In this document: piece after piece, positions 51,618 through 62,043 of the stretch
How the letters are laid out: every line of letters starts with the position of its first letter
Position numbering within the stretch: position 1 is the first letter of the stretch
Assembly (NCBI GenBank): GCA_001725945.1
Contig: LRMT01000066.1
Coordinates: 34,846-98,845, forward strand
Source: Cupriavidus sp. UYMMa02A
GTDB taxonomy: Bacteria > Pseudomonadota > Gammaproteobacteria > Burkholderiales > Burkholderiaceae
Direction: 5' to 3'
DNA: 64,000 nt
Translations under genes and position numbers: made by a program
Notes under the pieces: generated by a model
Databases searched by the model: none
Told to the model about the DNA's origin: nothing
The model's input: the letters and a program-made list of their open reading frames with translations, nothing else

Positions 51618-52829
51618 CGTCACCCTCCCCGTCGGCCCAGATGATTTCGGGGCCGTCTTCCCAGTCCTCGTCCCAGTCATCGTCCTCGGCTTCGGCTTCG
51701 CCGGCGGAGAAATCGAGCGCGTCGATCAGCGCCTGGAAGTCCTCGGGCGGCGGCGCGGTCCACGACACGGACTTTCCAGTGACCGGGTGCACCAGGCCCA
51801 GCTTGTAGGCATGCAGCGCCTGCCGCTCGAACGGCACCGGCAGCGTCACGCGCACGGCGGGCCGCTGCCCGCGCTGCGTGGCACGGAAGTAGACCGGGTC
51901 GCCCACGAGCGGATGGCCGATCGATTCGAAATGCACGCGGATCTGATGCGTGCGCCCGGTTTCAAGCTGGCACCGCACCATCGACACGAAACTGCGCCCG
52001 AGCGGCACCGTGGCCAGCGTGCGGAAATGCGTGCGCGAAGGCTTGCCGCTGTTGGTATGGACAATGGCCATGCGCGTGCGTTCGCGCGGATCGCGGCCGA
52101 TCGGCGCATCGATGGTGCCTTCGTCGTACGTGCGCCCCCAGACCAGCGCGAGATACGTGCGCTTGACCGTGCGCGCCTGAAGCTGTCGCACCAGATCGGT
52201 CTGCGCCGTCAGCGTGCGCGCCACTACCATCAGCCGGAGGTTTCCTTGTCGAGCCGGTGCACAATGCCTGCGCGCGGCAGGGCCGCCGCGGCCGGGTAAC
52301 GATGCAGCAGCCCATTAAGAACCGTGCCGCTCCAGTTGCCCGCTGCCGGATGCACGACCAGCCCGGCGGGCTTGTCAATGACCAGCAGCGTGCTGTCCTC
52401 GTACACCACGTCGAGCGGCACGTCTTCCGGAGAGAAAGCCTGCGACTCCGGCGCGGCCTGCGGCTGTATTTCGATGCGGTTGCCCATCTGCACGGCATCG
52501 CGCGGGCGGCGCACTTCGCCGTCGACACGCACGGCGCCGCTTTCAATCCACTGCTGCAGCCGGCTGCGCGAAAATTCACTGAAGCGCCGTGCGAGCAGCT
52601 TGTCCAGGCGCTCGCCATGTGCGGCGCTGTCGACTTCAAGCGTAAGGGGCACCAAAAGGTCCGTAACGGGTACTGCCTGGGGTGCTGCCTGCACCTCGTC
52701 CGCAAAGTCGTCGGTTTCCTCAATGTCCGAAAGGGACGCCTGGCTGCGCACCTGTTCTGGTGGCAGTCCCCCGAGGCCGGATTCTGCCTGGGGGCTTGGG
52801 CTATAATGCTTGACGCTATTTTTCTTCAT
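51607..52829 (-). CDS. rluD: 23S rRNA pseudouridine synthase RluD (one frameshift)
   Basis: Makes pseudouridines 1911, 1915 and 1917 in 23S rRNA; about 407 aa. An acidic N-terminal extension is followed by an S4 domain ([23 protein letters not shown]). The catalytic block [19 protein letters not shown] contains the active Asp and [20 protein letters not shown] closes the core. The C-terminus is unusually acidic ([13 protein letters not shown]). The break near 52237 (ggCCtg lost a C) falls in the catalytic motif. Its ATG is 16 bp from that of divergent bamD. Confidence 0.93.
52802..52807 (+). promoter_or_regulatory. -10 element of bamD inside the rluD coding region
   Basis: A perfect TATAAT sits 38 bp before the bamD ATG. 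No good -35 is seen 16-18 bp upstream. The element lies within the first codons of rluD on the other strand. Confidence 0.45.
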
Positions 52830-52845
52830 TCGGGATAGGTTGCCC

Positions 52846-53675
52846 ATGCAATTGCTGAGCATGAAGCGCGCTGATTGGCGCGCGCGATTTGGAGCGATTC
52901 TGCTCGCAGGCGGCTGCGTCATGCTGTCGGCATGCGGCCTGCTTGCTGACCAGCCCGACGAAACGGCCGGCTGGTCAGCCAACAATTATATTCGGAAGCC
53001 AAGGACGCCCTCGATGGCGGCGACTACTCGCGCGCCGTCAAGCTGTACGAAAAGCTCGAAGGCCGCTATCCGTTCGGCCGCTACGCGCAACAAGCCCAGA
53101 TCGACACCGCCTACGCCAGCTACAAGGACGGCGAGACGGCGGCGGCGCTGGCCGCGGTGGACCGGTTCATCCAGCTTCACCCGAGCCATCCCAACATCGA
53201 TTACGCCTACTACCTCAAGGGCCTGATCAACTTCAACGACAATCTGGGCTGGCTGGGCCGCTTCTCCGGCCAGGACCTGAGCGAGCGCGACCCGAAGGCC
53301 GCCCGCGCGGCTTACGATGCGTTCAACACGCTGGTTACGCGCTACCCGGACAGCAAGTACACGCCCGACGCCACCGCGCGCATGCAGTACATCGTCAACT
53401 CCCTGGCCCAGCATGAGGTCCACGCCGCACGCTACTACTACAAGCGCGGCGCCTACCTGGCAGCGGTCAACCGCGCCCAGCAGGCACTGAAGGACTACGA
53501 CGGCGCTCCGGCCAATGAGGAAGCGCTGTACATCATGATCCGCTCGTACGACTCGCTGGGCATGAAGGACCTGCGTGACGATACCGCGCGCGTGATGGAG
53601 CGCAATTTCCCGAACAGCGACTACATCAAGTACGGCGAACGCCGCAAGGACAAGTCATGGTGGGAAGTGTTCTGA
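52846..53675 (+). CDS. bamD: Outer membrane assembly lipoprotein BamD (one frameshift)
   Basis: Essential TPR lipoprotein of the BAM complex, about 276 aa. Lipobox LSAC is in [20 protein letters not shown] helices follow, with [34 protein letters not shown] and [15 protein letters not shown] BamD blocks. The break near 52990 (short run in aacaattat) separates the lipobox from the TPRs. Start could be 52846 or MKRAD at 52861. Essentiality argues that the break is a sequence error. Confidence 0.94.
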
Positions 53676-53727
53676 TTCTCGCAAGTCGCGAACGCGCGTA
53701 GCGCTGATTCGGCGGCGCGCAGGAAAA

Positions 53728-53755
53728 CGGGGCAGATCCGCAAGGACTGCCCCCT
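53728..53755. terminator. Terminator downstream of bamD
   Basis: Inverted repeat GGGGCAG (53729-53735) / CTGCCCC (53747-53753) with an 11-nt loop, followed by CTTTG. It lies about 50 bp past the bamD stop. Confidence 0.7.
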
Positions 53756-53779
53756 TTGTCGTTAATGGACCGGCACCAG

Positions 53780-53849
53780 GACCAGAAGCGACCAGAAACG
53801 ATCAGAAGGGACCAGAAAGGACTAGAAGGGACCGGAAAGGACCGCGAAG
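53780..53849. repeat. Seven 10-bp tandem repeats between bamD and the helicase gene
   Basis: Units start at 53780, 53790, 53800, 53810, 53820, 53830 and 53840. The consensus is GACCAGAAGG, variants being GACCAGAAAC, GATCAGAAGG, GACTAGAAGG and GACCGGAAAG. The 10-bp period puts a short A run on the same helical face seven times. It ends just before the helicase stop codon at 53854. Confidence 0.85.
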
Positions 53850-53853
53850 CCAC

Positions 53854-56038
53854 TCAGTCCGGCTGCGGCTCGTCCTTCGCCCGATCCCGCAATGATTCCA
53901 GAAAACTCACCACGGTCTGCGCCTCGCGCGTGCGCGTAAATGGCGGCAGGCTTTGCCAGATCTGGCGGCCATAAGGCTTTTCGACCAGGCGCGTATCGCA
54001 GATGGCCAGCACACCGCGGTCCGATTCCGAGCGGATGAGCCTCCCGGCGCCCTGCTTCAGCGTGATCACGGCATGCGGCAACTGGTGTACCGCGAACGGG
54101 CTCAGCCCCTTCTTCTGCAGCACTTCCATGCGCGCGGCCAGCACCGGATCATCGGGCGGTGCGAACGGCAGCTTGTCGATGATCACGAGCGAGAGCGCCT
54201 CTCCGCGCACGTCGACGCCTTCCCAGAAGCTCTGGCTGCCTACCAGTACGGCGTTGCCCAATTCGCGGAAGCGGTCGAGCAGTTCCGTGCGGCTCGCCTG
54301 CCCCTGCACCAGCAGCGGCAGCTCGAGCCCGCGCTCGGCGAAGGCTTCGTAGAGCAGGTCGGAAGCGCGCTGCACCGCCCGCAAGGTCGTGCACAGCAGG
54401 AACGTGCGGCCGCCGGCGGCCTCGATCAGCGGCAGCGCCGCCTGCACCACGGCATCGGTGAACTGCGGCGAATTCGGCGGCGGCATGTCGCGCGGTACGT
54501 ACAGCAGGCCCTGCTTGGCGTAGTCGAACGGACTCGGCAGCGTCAGCGAATGGTCCTTGTTCAGCCCGAGTTGCGCCGCGTAGTGGGTGAAATTGCCCTT
54601 CACCGACAACGTGGCCGACGTGAAGACCCACGCGCGCGGATGGCCTTCGCGCTGGCGCGTAAAGATCGGCGCAATCGACAGCGGCGTGCGGTGCAGTTGC
54701 ACCGTGTGCGAAAAACTTCCACCCAGCGCACCGTTTCCGGCCCGAACTGTGCCGGCGCAGCCGGCGGCGGCACATCGGCCTCCTGCACGCTTCGCCGCCG
54801 GGGTCTGGTGTTTGCGCCGCGGGCGCTCAAAGGCCTTGCCCTCGTCCCGCCACGCGCGAGCCGCTGCTGCAGCTCCACCGCGCGGCGATGGCATTGCTGC
54901 AGCGTCTCGGCGCGTTCCGCCTGGCTTTCGAGATGCTCCACGAACGTCGACAGCGCCTCCTCGAGCGCATCCAGCGTGTCGAAGAACGGTTCGCCGATGC
55001 GCCGGTCGGCCTCGATCTGTCCCAGCGCCAGCCGCGCATTCTCCTTGCCGAAGGCCAGGCGCAGGTCGCGTGCGGCGCGCTCGAGCGGAGCCGCGATGGC
55101 GACCCAGTCGACGGCATCGCGCGCATGTGAAAGCCCCTCCGCCACGGTATCGCGGCAGATCTCGAGCAACTGGCTCGTGGACAGGGTCTCGCCAAAGAAC
55201 AGCGTCGCCGTATCAGGCAGCTGGTGCGCCTCGTCGAAGATGACCGTGTTCGCCGCCGGCAGCAGTTCGGCCATGCCGGTGTCGCGCAGCACCACATCGG
55301 CGAAGAACAGATGGTGGTTCACCACCACCACGTCGGCCTGCTGCGCCTCCTTGCGGGCCCGCATGACGAAGCAATCCTTGTAGTTCGGACACTCCGATCC
55401 CAGGCAGTTGTCGCGCGTGGAGGTCACGAGTTGCCAGACCGGCGCGTTCTCGGGCACTGCGGCCAGTTCGGCTTTGTCGCCCGAGGATGTGACCTTCGCG
55501 AACGCCCGATCTCGTGCAGCCACGCCGCGTCTTGCTTGGACGCCAGCCTGCCATTGGCCTGCGCGCGCTCCAGATGGTAGTGGCAAAGGTAGTTGGCGCG
55601 GCCCTTGAGCAGCGATACCGAAATCGGCACGTTCAGTGCGCGCCGCACGGTCGGAATGTCGCGCAGAAAAAGCTGGTCCTGCAGGTTCTTGGTGCCGGTG
55701 GACAGAATCACCTTGCCGCCCCACAGCATCGCGGGCACGAGGTAGGCAAAGGTCTTGCCGGTGCCCGTTCCAGCCTCGACGATGACGGAGTCGCTGCGTT
55801 CGATCGCGCCCGCCACGGCTTCGGCCATCTTGTGCTGCGCGGCGCGCGGGCGGTAGCCCGGGATACCCTGGGCAAGGGTGCCAGTGTCGGCAAAGATCCT
55901 GGCCAGCTCAGTGGCGTGGTCGGCGGGCACCGCGGACGCGGGAACCAGTTCCGCCTGCGCCGGAGCCGGGCTTTCGGTATCAGTATCGATGTCTGCGTCC
56001 GGCTCTGGCAGGTCGGTCGGATCGGTCAGGATGGTCAA
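53854..56038 (-). CDS. dinG: DinG/YoaA-type ATP-dependent DNA helicase (at least three frameshifts)
   Basis: XPD-like superfamily 2 helicase of about 728 aa. Walker A VEAGTGTGKTFAYLVP, an Fe-S-type Cys cluster (NYLCHYH, CLGSECPNYKDCF), DEAH box VIFDEAHQLPD and motif VI KQGAGRLIRSESDRG are visible in order. Breaks lie near 55508 (ggGcg), and near 54850 and 54718, where the frame changes more than once. No ATG is in frame at the N-terminus; TTG at 56038 (MTILTDPTDLPEP) is the best start available. E. coli YoaA is the closest functional analogue; DinG proper is also possible. Confidence 0.85.
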
Positions 56039-56097
56039 GGCTGGTAAGGCTCGGGTATCGCGCCATGTGGCGCTGGCTGTGTCGGCACGCGCTGGGC

Positions 56098-56301
56098 TCA
56101 GGCCGGCACGTCGGGCTCTAGCTGCAGTTGCAGCAGCGTAATGGCGTCCTTCAGCTTGAGGCGGCGTTTCTTCATCCGCTTGAGCTGGAGTTCATCGTGG
56201 ACTGGATCTTCGGCCAGCCGGTCGATCAGGTAATCCAGGTCGCGGTGCTCGATCTGCAGCTCCATGATCTGCCGCTCGAGGGTGTTCAGGTTCGTGTCCA
56301 T
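56098..56301 (-). CDS. YdcH/DUF465 family small coiled-coil protein
   Basis: 67 aa, almost entirely charged helix: NLNTLERQIMELQIEHRDLD then KRMKKRRLKLKDAITLL, the DUF465 pattern. The ATG at 56301 is chosen over the one at 56307 because GGGAAG then lies about 7 nt upstream. Function is unknown. Intact. Confidence 0.8.
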   Translation of the reverse strand: MDTNLNTLERQIMELQIEHRDLDYLIDRLAEDPVHDELQLKRMKKRRLKLKDAITLLQLQLEPDVPA

Positions 56302-56353
56302 ATGCATCTTCCCACCGCGTCTTTCCGGACAGGTTGGCGTGGCCCGCTCCGGC

Positions 56354-57083
56354 TCAGAAGCCGAAGGGACGCGGCGACGATGCCTGCCCCTGTTGTTCCT
56401 TCGCCTTGGCGCGCCGCTCTTCCAGGTCCTTCTGGCGCTGTTCCGCGTCGCGCTGCTTGGCCTCGTAGGCCTTTACGTTTTCCTCGTGCTGGCGGGCCTG
56501 TTCGGCGCCTTTTTCTGCGCCTCGCGCATGCGGGCGTCGAAGTCGGCCTGCTTCTGCTGGTAGGACTGCGCGTTGGCCGAACGCTTCGGTGCATCGGCCT
56601 GGTGCTGCGCGTCGCGCAGTTGCTGCTCCTGCTGCTTTTTCTCGAAGGATTCCCGGCTGGCCCGCTCGTTGGCACTGCGCTGCGGCTGGCTGGCTTCGAA
56701 TTCGGCCTGGCGCAATGCCTGTTCACGGTCGCGGTCAGCGGCACGCTGGGCGCGCTCGGCCTCCCCGACCTCCAGTTCGCGCTGGCGCAGCACCTGCAGT
56801 TCCTGACGCTGGACTTCCTTTGCCTTGTCGATGCAGGGAGTGACGAAGAATTTGTCGTAGCAGGCACGCTCCGCGGTGGCAAAGCGGTATTTGGTCCAGG
56901 CGCGGGAATCGCCGATCGCCTTGCGTTCGGCGGAAAATCGCGCGGCGCCGCACCGACGGCTGCCGGTGCCGGTGCCGGTGCCGAAGCCTGCGCGGCACTG
57001 TCCGACAGTGGCACCAGCGTGCCGGCGCCGACCATGGCCAGCCACAGCGCCGTGGCGGCAAACAGGCGTGCTTGCGGAGTCAT
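56354..57083 (-). CDS. Exported Gln/Glu/Arg-rich coiled-coil protein (two frameshifts)
   Basis: About 243 aa. A signal peptide (LFAATALWLAMVGAGTLVPL, cleavage near AQA) is followed by a globular stretch with two Cys (YRFATAERACYDKFFVTPCID), then a long charged coiled coil (VQRQELQVLRQRELEVGEAE onward) ending SSPRPFGF. Breaks lie near 56945 (ccGGcg) and 56512 (gcGGcc or similar). ATG at 57206 would add about 41 residues but lacks a signal-like start. Role unknown; periplasmic location inferred. Confidence 0.65.
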
Positions 57084-57377
57084 TCGCCCTGCACCGTGCG
57101 GGACGGAACGGGACAGGTGTGCGGCTGGAGACATGGCCAGGGTTGCCGTGTCGCGAACGGCCATCGGCATGGCGGGCGCGGCGGCCGGATGGGGCTTGAA
57201 GGTCATGCCCGAATTCTAGCATCCGCCCTGCCCCGCGCCTTGCGGCCCGCACGGCTGCACGGCCACGCGCTGCAGGGTACACGCCCGAAAACAAGTCCGC
57301 TTCCGTGAGGGTAACCGGCGCGCTTGTGGCAAAATGCCCCGCTTTCGACCGACCGCTTTCGACAGACCGATATCCCG

Positions 57378-59731
57378 ATGTCCAATCTGCCCGCATCCGT
57401 TTCGCAAAAGATTGTCTCGCTCATCGCGGCTGAACTGACCGTTCAACCCCGCCAGGTGGCGGCTGCCGTGGCGCTGCTCGACGAAGGCGCGACCGTTCCG
57501 TTCATCGCGCGCTACCGCAAGGAAGTGACCGACAACCTGGACGACACCCAGCTCCGCACGCTGGAAGAGCGCCTGCTGTACCTGCGCGACATGGAAGAGC
57601 GTCGCCTGGCCATCCTTGCCTCGATCGAAGAGCAAGGCAAGCTCACGCCCGAGTTGCGCACGGCCATTGAAGCCGCAGAGACCAAGCAGGCACTGGAAGA
57701 CCTCTACCTGCCCTACAAGCCCAAGCGCCGCACGCGCGCCCAGATCGCGCGCGAATGCGGGCTGGAGCCGCTGGCCCAGGCGCTGCTGGCTGACCCGACG
57801 CTGGATCCGCAGGCCGAAGCGGCCAAGTACGTCAATGGCAACCCGACCGCCGACGGCGGCGTGCCCGACGTCAAGGCCGCGCTCGATGGTGCGCGCGACA
57901 TCCTGTCCGAGCAGTTTGGCGAAACCGCCGAACTGCTCGGCAAGCTGCGCGAGCATCTCTGGAACAACGGCGTCGTCAGCTCCACGGTGATGGAGGGCAA
58001 GGAGACGGCCGAGGAAGAGAAATTCCGCGACTACTACCAGTACAGCGAGACCATCCGCACCGTGCCGTCGCACCGGGCGCTGGCGCTGTTCCGGGGCCGC
58101 AACGCAGGCGTGCTGATGGTCAAGCTCGGCTTGGGTGAAGAGCAGGATGCCATGGTGCCGCACCCGTGTGAAGGCATGATCGCGCGCCACGTGGGCATCC
58201 AGAACCAGGGCCGGCCCGCCGACAAGTGGCTCGGCGACGTCTGCCGCTGGTGCTGGCGCGTCAAGGTGCAGCCGCACCTGGAAACCGAACTGCTGACCCA
58301 GTTGCGCGAGACCGCCGAGAGCGAAGCGATCAAGGTGTTCGGCCGCAACTTGCACGAACTGCTGCTGGCCGCACCGGCGGGCCCGAAGTCGGTGATGGGC
58401 GTCGACCCTGGCATCCGTACCGGCTGCAAGGTCGCCGTGGTCGATGCCACCGGCAAGCTGCTGGAAACCGCCACCATCTACCCGCACGAGCCGCGCCGGG
58501 ACTGGAACGGTTCGCTCGCCACGCTCGCGCGCCTGGCCAAGCAGCACGGCGTCGCGCTGGTTTCGATCGGCAATGGCACGGCCAGCCGCGAGACCGACAA
58601 GCTGGTGCAAGACCTCATGCGCCAGGCGCCCGACCTGAAGCTGACCAAGATCGTGGTCAGCGAAGCCGGTGCGTCGGTGTACTCGGCGTCGGAACTGGCG
58701 GCAAAGGAATTCCCCGAACTGGACGTGTCGTTGCGCGGCGCGGTGTCGATCGCGCGCCGCCTGCAGGACCCGCTGGCCGAACTCGTGAAGATCGACCCGA
58801 AGTCGATCGGCGTGGGCCAGTACCAGCACGACGTGAACCAGCGCGAGCTGGCCCGCACGCTGGACGCCGTGGTCGAAGACTGCGTGAATGCCGTGGGCGT
58901 GGACGTGAATACCGCGTCGGCGCCGCTGCTCGCGCGCGTATCCGGCCTGAACACGGTGCTGGCACGCAATATCGTCGAGTACCGCGATGCCAACGGCGCC
59001 TTCGCCAACCGCGATACGCTGAAGAAGGTGCCGCGCCTGGGCGACAAAACCTTCGAGCTGGCTGCCGGCTTCCTGCGCGTCAACAACGGCGACAACCCGC
59101 TGGACCGCTCGTCGGTCCACCCGGAAGCTATCCGGTGGTCAAGCGCATCCTCGACCATATCAAGAAGGGCCTGCCGGACGTCATGGGCAACCGTGAAGCG
59201 CTGCGCGGCCTGTCGCCTGCACAATTCACCGATGAGTCGTTCGGCCTGCCGACTGTGCGCGACATCCTTGCCGAACTTGAAAAGCCGGGCCGTGATCCGC
59301 GCCCCGAGTTCAAGACCGCCACGTTCCAGGAAGGCGTGGAAGACGTGAAGGATCTGCAGCCCGGCATGATCCTGGAAGGCGTGGTCACCAACGTGGCGGC
59401 GTTTGGCGCGTTTGTCGACATCGGCGTTCACCAGGACGGCCTGGTGCACATCTCCGCGCTGTCGAACAAGTTCGTCAAGGACGCGCACGAGGTGGTCAAG
59501 GCGGGCCAGATCGTCAAGGTCAAGGTGATGGAAGTGGACGTCAAGCGCAACCGGATCGGGCTCAGCATGCGGCTCGATGACGAGCCGGGACAGTCGTCGT
59601 CGCGGCCGTCTGGGGATCGTGGTGGCCAGCGGCCGGCTGCCGGCGGCAAGAGCTTCGGCAACGGCGGTGGCCGCCGCGAGGCGGAACCTGCCGGCGCCAT
59701 GGCCGCGGCCTTCGCCAAGCTCAAGCGCTGA
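57378..59731 (+). CDS. tex: Tex-family RNA-binding transcriptional accessory protein (one frameshift)
   Basis: About 784 aa cytosolic nucleic-acid-binding protein. The Tex N-terminal helical region, YqgF-like domain ([16 protein letters not shown]), HhH-containing domain ([21 protein letters not shown]) and C-terminal S1 domain ([20 protein letters not shown]) are in the normal order, with a Gly/Arg-rich tail. The break near 59129 (gaagcCtatcc) splits HPE from [13 protein letters not shown]. Tex affects transcription and virulence gene expression in several pathogens; its role here is not known. Confidence 0.95.
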
Positions 59732-59756
59732 ACGGCCGGCCTTGCGCCCACTGGGA

Positions 59757-59791
59757 AACGCCCCGCGCAGCAGCAGCCGCGCGGGCGTTTT
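59757..59791. terminator. Terminator between tex and the sensor kinase gene
   Basis: Inverted repeat AACGCCCCGCGC (59757-59768) / GCGCGGGCGTT (59779-59789) followed by TT. It lies between the convergent stops of tex and the kinase gene and can serve both. Confidence 0.75.
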
Positions 59792-61148
59792 CATTGCTGC
59801 GCGCCGCAGCGGAAAATGCAAACCGTCAGTCCCTTGCGGCCGTCGGCGCGGTTCGCGAACACGATTCCCAACCCATGCAATCGGGCGACCCGCTGCGCAA
59901 TTGAAATACCCAGCCCATGCCCCTGCTCGCGCTGCCCCCCGCAGCGGAAGAAGCGATCACCGAGCCGCGCCAGCACTTCAGGCGACACGCCAGGCCCTTC
60001 ATCGCAGACTACGATGGCATCGGCCCGGAAATCCATGGTGACCATCGCGCCCGCCGGGCTGTAGCGGATCGCATTGTCCAGCAGGTTGCGCAGCATCAGC
60101 CCGAGCAGATTCGGGTCACCGGCCAGCGGCAATGGCATGACGTCGGTGGACGGCCAGATCAGTTCCACGTCGACATTCCGGCGCTGCGCCAGCGCCAGAC
60201 AATCCGACAGCGCCTGCTGCGCGATCGGCTGCCAGTTCACATCTTCGAGCAATGCCAGTTCCGAAGCATCTTCGAGCCGGCTCATGGTCAGCAATTGCGA
60301 CACCAGGCGGCTCATGCGGTCGATGCCGGACTCCACATTGGCGCGCGCCCGCGCTCGTTCGCCCTCGTCCGTCGAACGCTGTGCGATTTCCCACTGGGCC
60401 TTCAGCGCAGCAAGCGGTGTGCGCATTTCATGCGCGGCATCTGCCGTCAGGCGCCGTTCGTGCTCGATCGAGTCAGATACACGGACCAGCAGCCGGTTCA
60501 TGGCGTTGACCAGCGGCATCAGTTCGCCTGGCACGGCCGCAAGGCTCAGTGGCTGGGGGTCATGCGGCGAACGGCGCTCGATATCCGCGGAAAGTTCGCG
60601 CACCGGTGCCATCGCCCGCCGCATGAACCAGATCAGCAAGCCGATCAGCACAGGCAGGCCAGCGGCCCACGGCAGCACCTGCGCCGCGATATAGGACAGG
60701 ATCAATTCGTTGCGCTCGCCCAGCTTCTGCCCGATGCAGACGCGCCACCCTGTGATGTCGTCGTCCAGGTAATACAGCCGCCAGCGATGGCCGTCGATGC
60801 GCCGGTCGGTGAAACCTTTGATACCGACCGCTCGCGGCAGGCTGTCCCCGTCCGGATCGATATGCATGGGCGTGCCGTCAGGCAGCCAGGCAGCAATCGC
60901 CATGTCGCCAAGGCCCGCATCCCCCTGGTCGCCTCGCCGATCTCCGGCAGCCGTGCGCGTGACGGCGCGGCCGTGATGTCGACCAGGGGCACCAGCGAAT
61001 GCATCTGCATGGCCATGCGAACCATGTCGGTGTCGTACAGTTCGTTGATTTCGTGCCGGGCACGCACATAGGTCATGCCGATCGTCAGCAGCCACACCAC
61101 GGGGGCCGCGATCAGCACGGCCAGGATCAGGCGCCGCTGCAAGGTCAT
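59791..61148 (-). CDS. Sensor histidine kinase, PmrB/QseC type (one frameshift)
   Basis: Inner-membrane kinase of about 452 aa. TM1 is LILAVLIAAPVVWLLTIGMTYV, a periplasmic sensor region follows, TM2 is VLPWAAGLPVLIGLLIWFM, then HAMP. H-box DAAHEMRTPLAALKAQWE, N-box LLDNAIRYSP, G1 DEGPGV and G2 GHGLGISIA are present. The break near 60921 (GGGGG read as GGGG) lies in the periplasmic part. Its ATG overlaps the regulator stop by 4 bp (ATGA). The overall sequence is QseC-like, but the arn-type genes across the divergent promoter favour a PmrB role. Confidence 0.88.
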
Positions 61149-61815
61149 GCGCAGTCCTCGGCCGCGCCCAGCGTGTAGCCGGCGCCGCGAAACGTGCGGA
61201 CGATCTTCGGATGGATCTTTCGGCGCAAGTGGTGGATATGCACCTCGAGCGTGTTGCTTTCGAGGCCGGCCTGCCAGTCATAGAGCTTGTCGCGCAGGAA
61301 ATCACGCGTCAGCAGGCGATTTGGATGCGCCAGCAGCAATTCGAGCAGCATGGCCTCGCGGCTGGTCAGGTCCACCGGCTTGCCATGCCAGAAGGCCTGC
61401 CTGGCCGCCGGGTAAAACTCCAGCGCCCCGTGGCGCCAGACCGGCGCCGAGTTGCCGGCCGCACGGCGCGTCATGGCGCGCAGCCGCGCCGCCAGTTCGT
61501 CTAGCGAGATCGGCTTGACGAGATAGTCGTCCGCGCCGGAGTCCAGGCCAGTGATGCGGCTTTCGATGGCGTCGCGCGCCGTCAGCACCAGGACCGGAAT
61601 CTGGCAGCCGCGCTCGCGCCAGCGAGTCAGCCAGGTCATGCCGTCGTCGCCCGGCAGCCCAAGGTCCAGCACCACGGCATCGTATTGCACCACGCCAAGC
61701 GCATGATCCGCCTCGCGCCGGTGGTGAACCAGTCGACGACGTATCCCGTCAGCTGCAGCCCGTGCAACAACCCGTCGCCCAGCATGGGGTCGTCCTCAAC
61801 AATAAGAATTCTCAT
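61145..61815 (-). CDS. Response regulator, PmrA/QseB type (one frameshift)
   Basis: OmpR-family regulator of about 223 aa. Receiver: [19 protein letters not shown], phospho-Asp in [12 protein letters not shown], Lys in [12 protein letters not shown]. Winged helix ends [15 protein letters not shown] and [13 protein letters not shown]. The break near 61705 (gcCgag lost a C) separates TTGAEADHALG from [10 protein letters not shown]. It precedes the kinase gene with a 4-bp overlap and is divergent from arnT. The box at 61902 is its probable binding site. Confidence 0.88.
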
Positions 61816-61901
61816 TTCCAGGCCCAATTTTTAGCGATATAGGCCAACAAAGGGCGATAAAGCCATGGCAAATCACGCAACCGCCATTTTGCCCAAACTT
61901 C

Positions 61902-61918
61902 CTTAATCTGCCATTAAG
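61902..61918. promoter_or_regulatory. Candidate PmrA box upstream of arnT
   Basis: CTTAAT-CTGCC-ATTAAG matches the PmrA consensus of two YTTAAK-like half sites 5 bp apart, with one mismatch at the first base of the second half. It lies about 125 bp before the arnT ATG and 87 bp before the regulator gene. A TATCCT -10-like box follows at about 61930. Confidence 0.6.
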
Positions 61919-62043
61919 GTTCGTCACTTATCCTCCCATGTTGCCCTGAGCCGGCCGCTTGTCCGATTTCCATCCGACAATCGTTGCCACGCGGCATTGC
62001 CCGGTTTCCGGCCCGATATTTGCCACGCCACCTATTTTCCTTA

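Noticed and set aside
59791..61815. Naming the kinase and regulator qseC and qseB outright.
   Set aside because: Family similarity does not separate QseBC from PmrAB here, and the divergent arn-type genes favour PmrAB, so no symbol was given.
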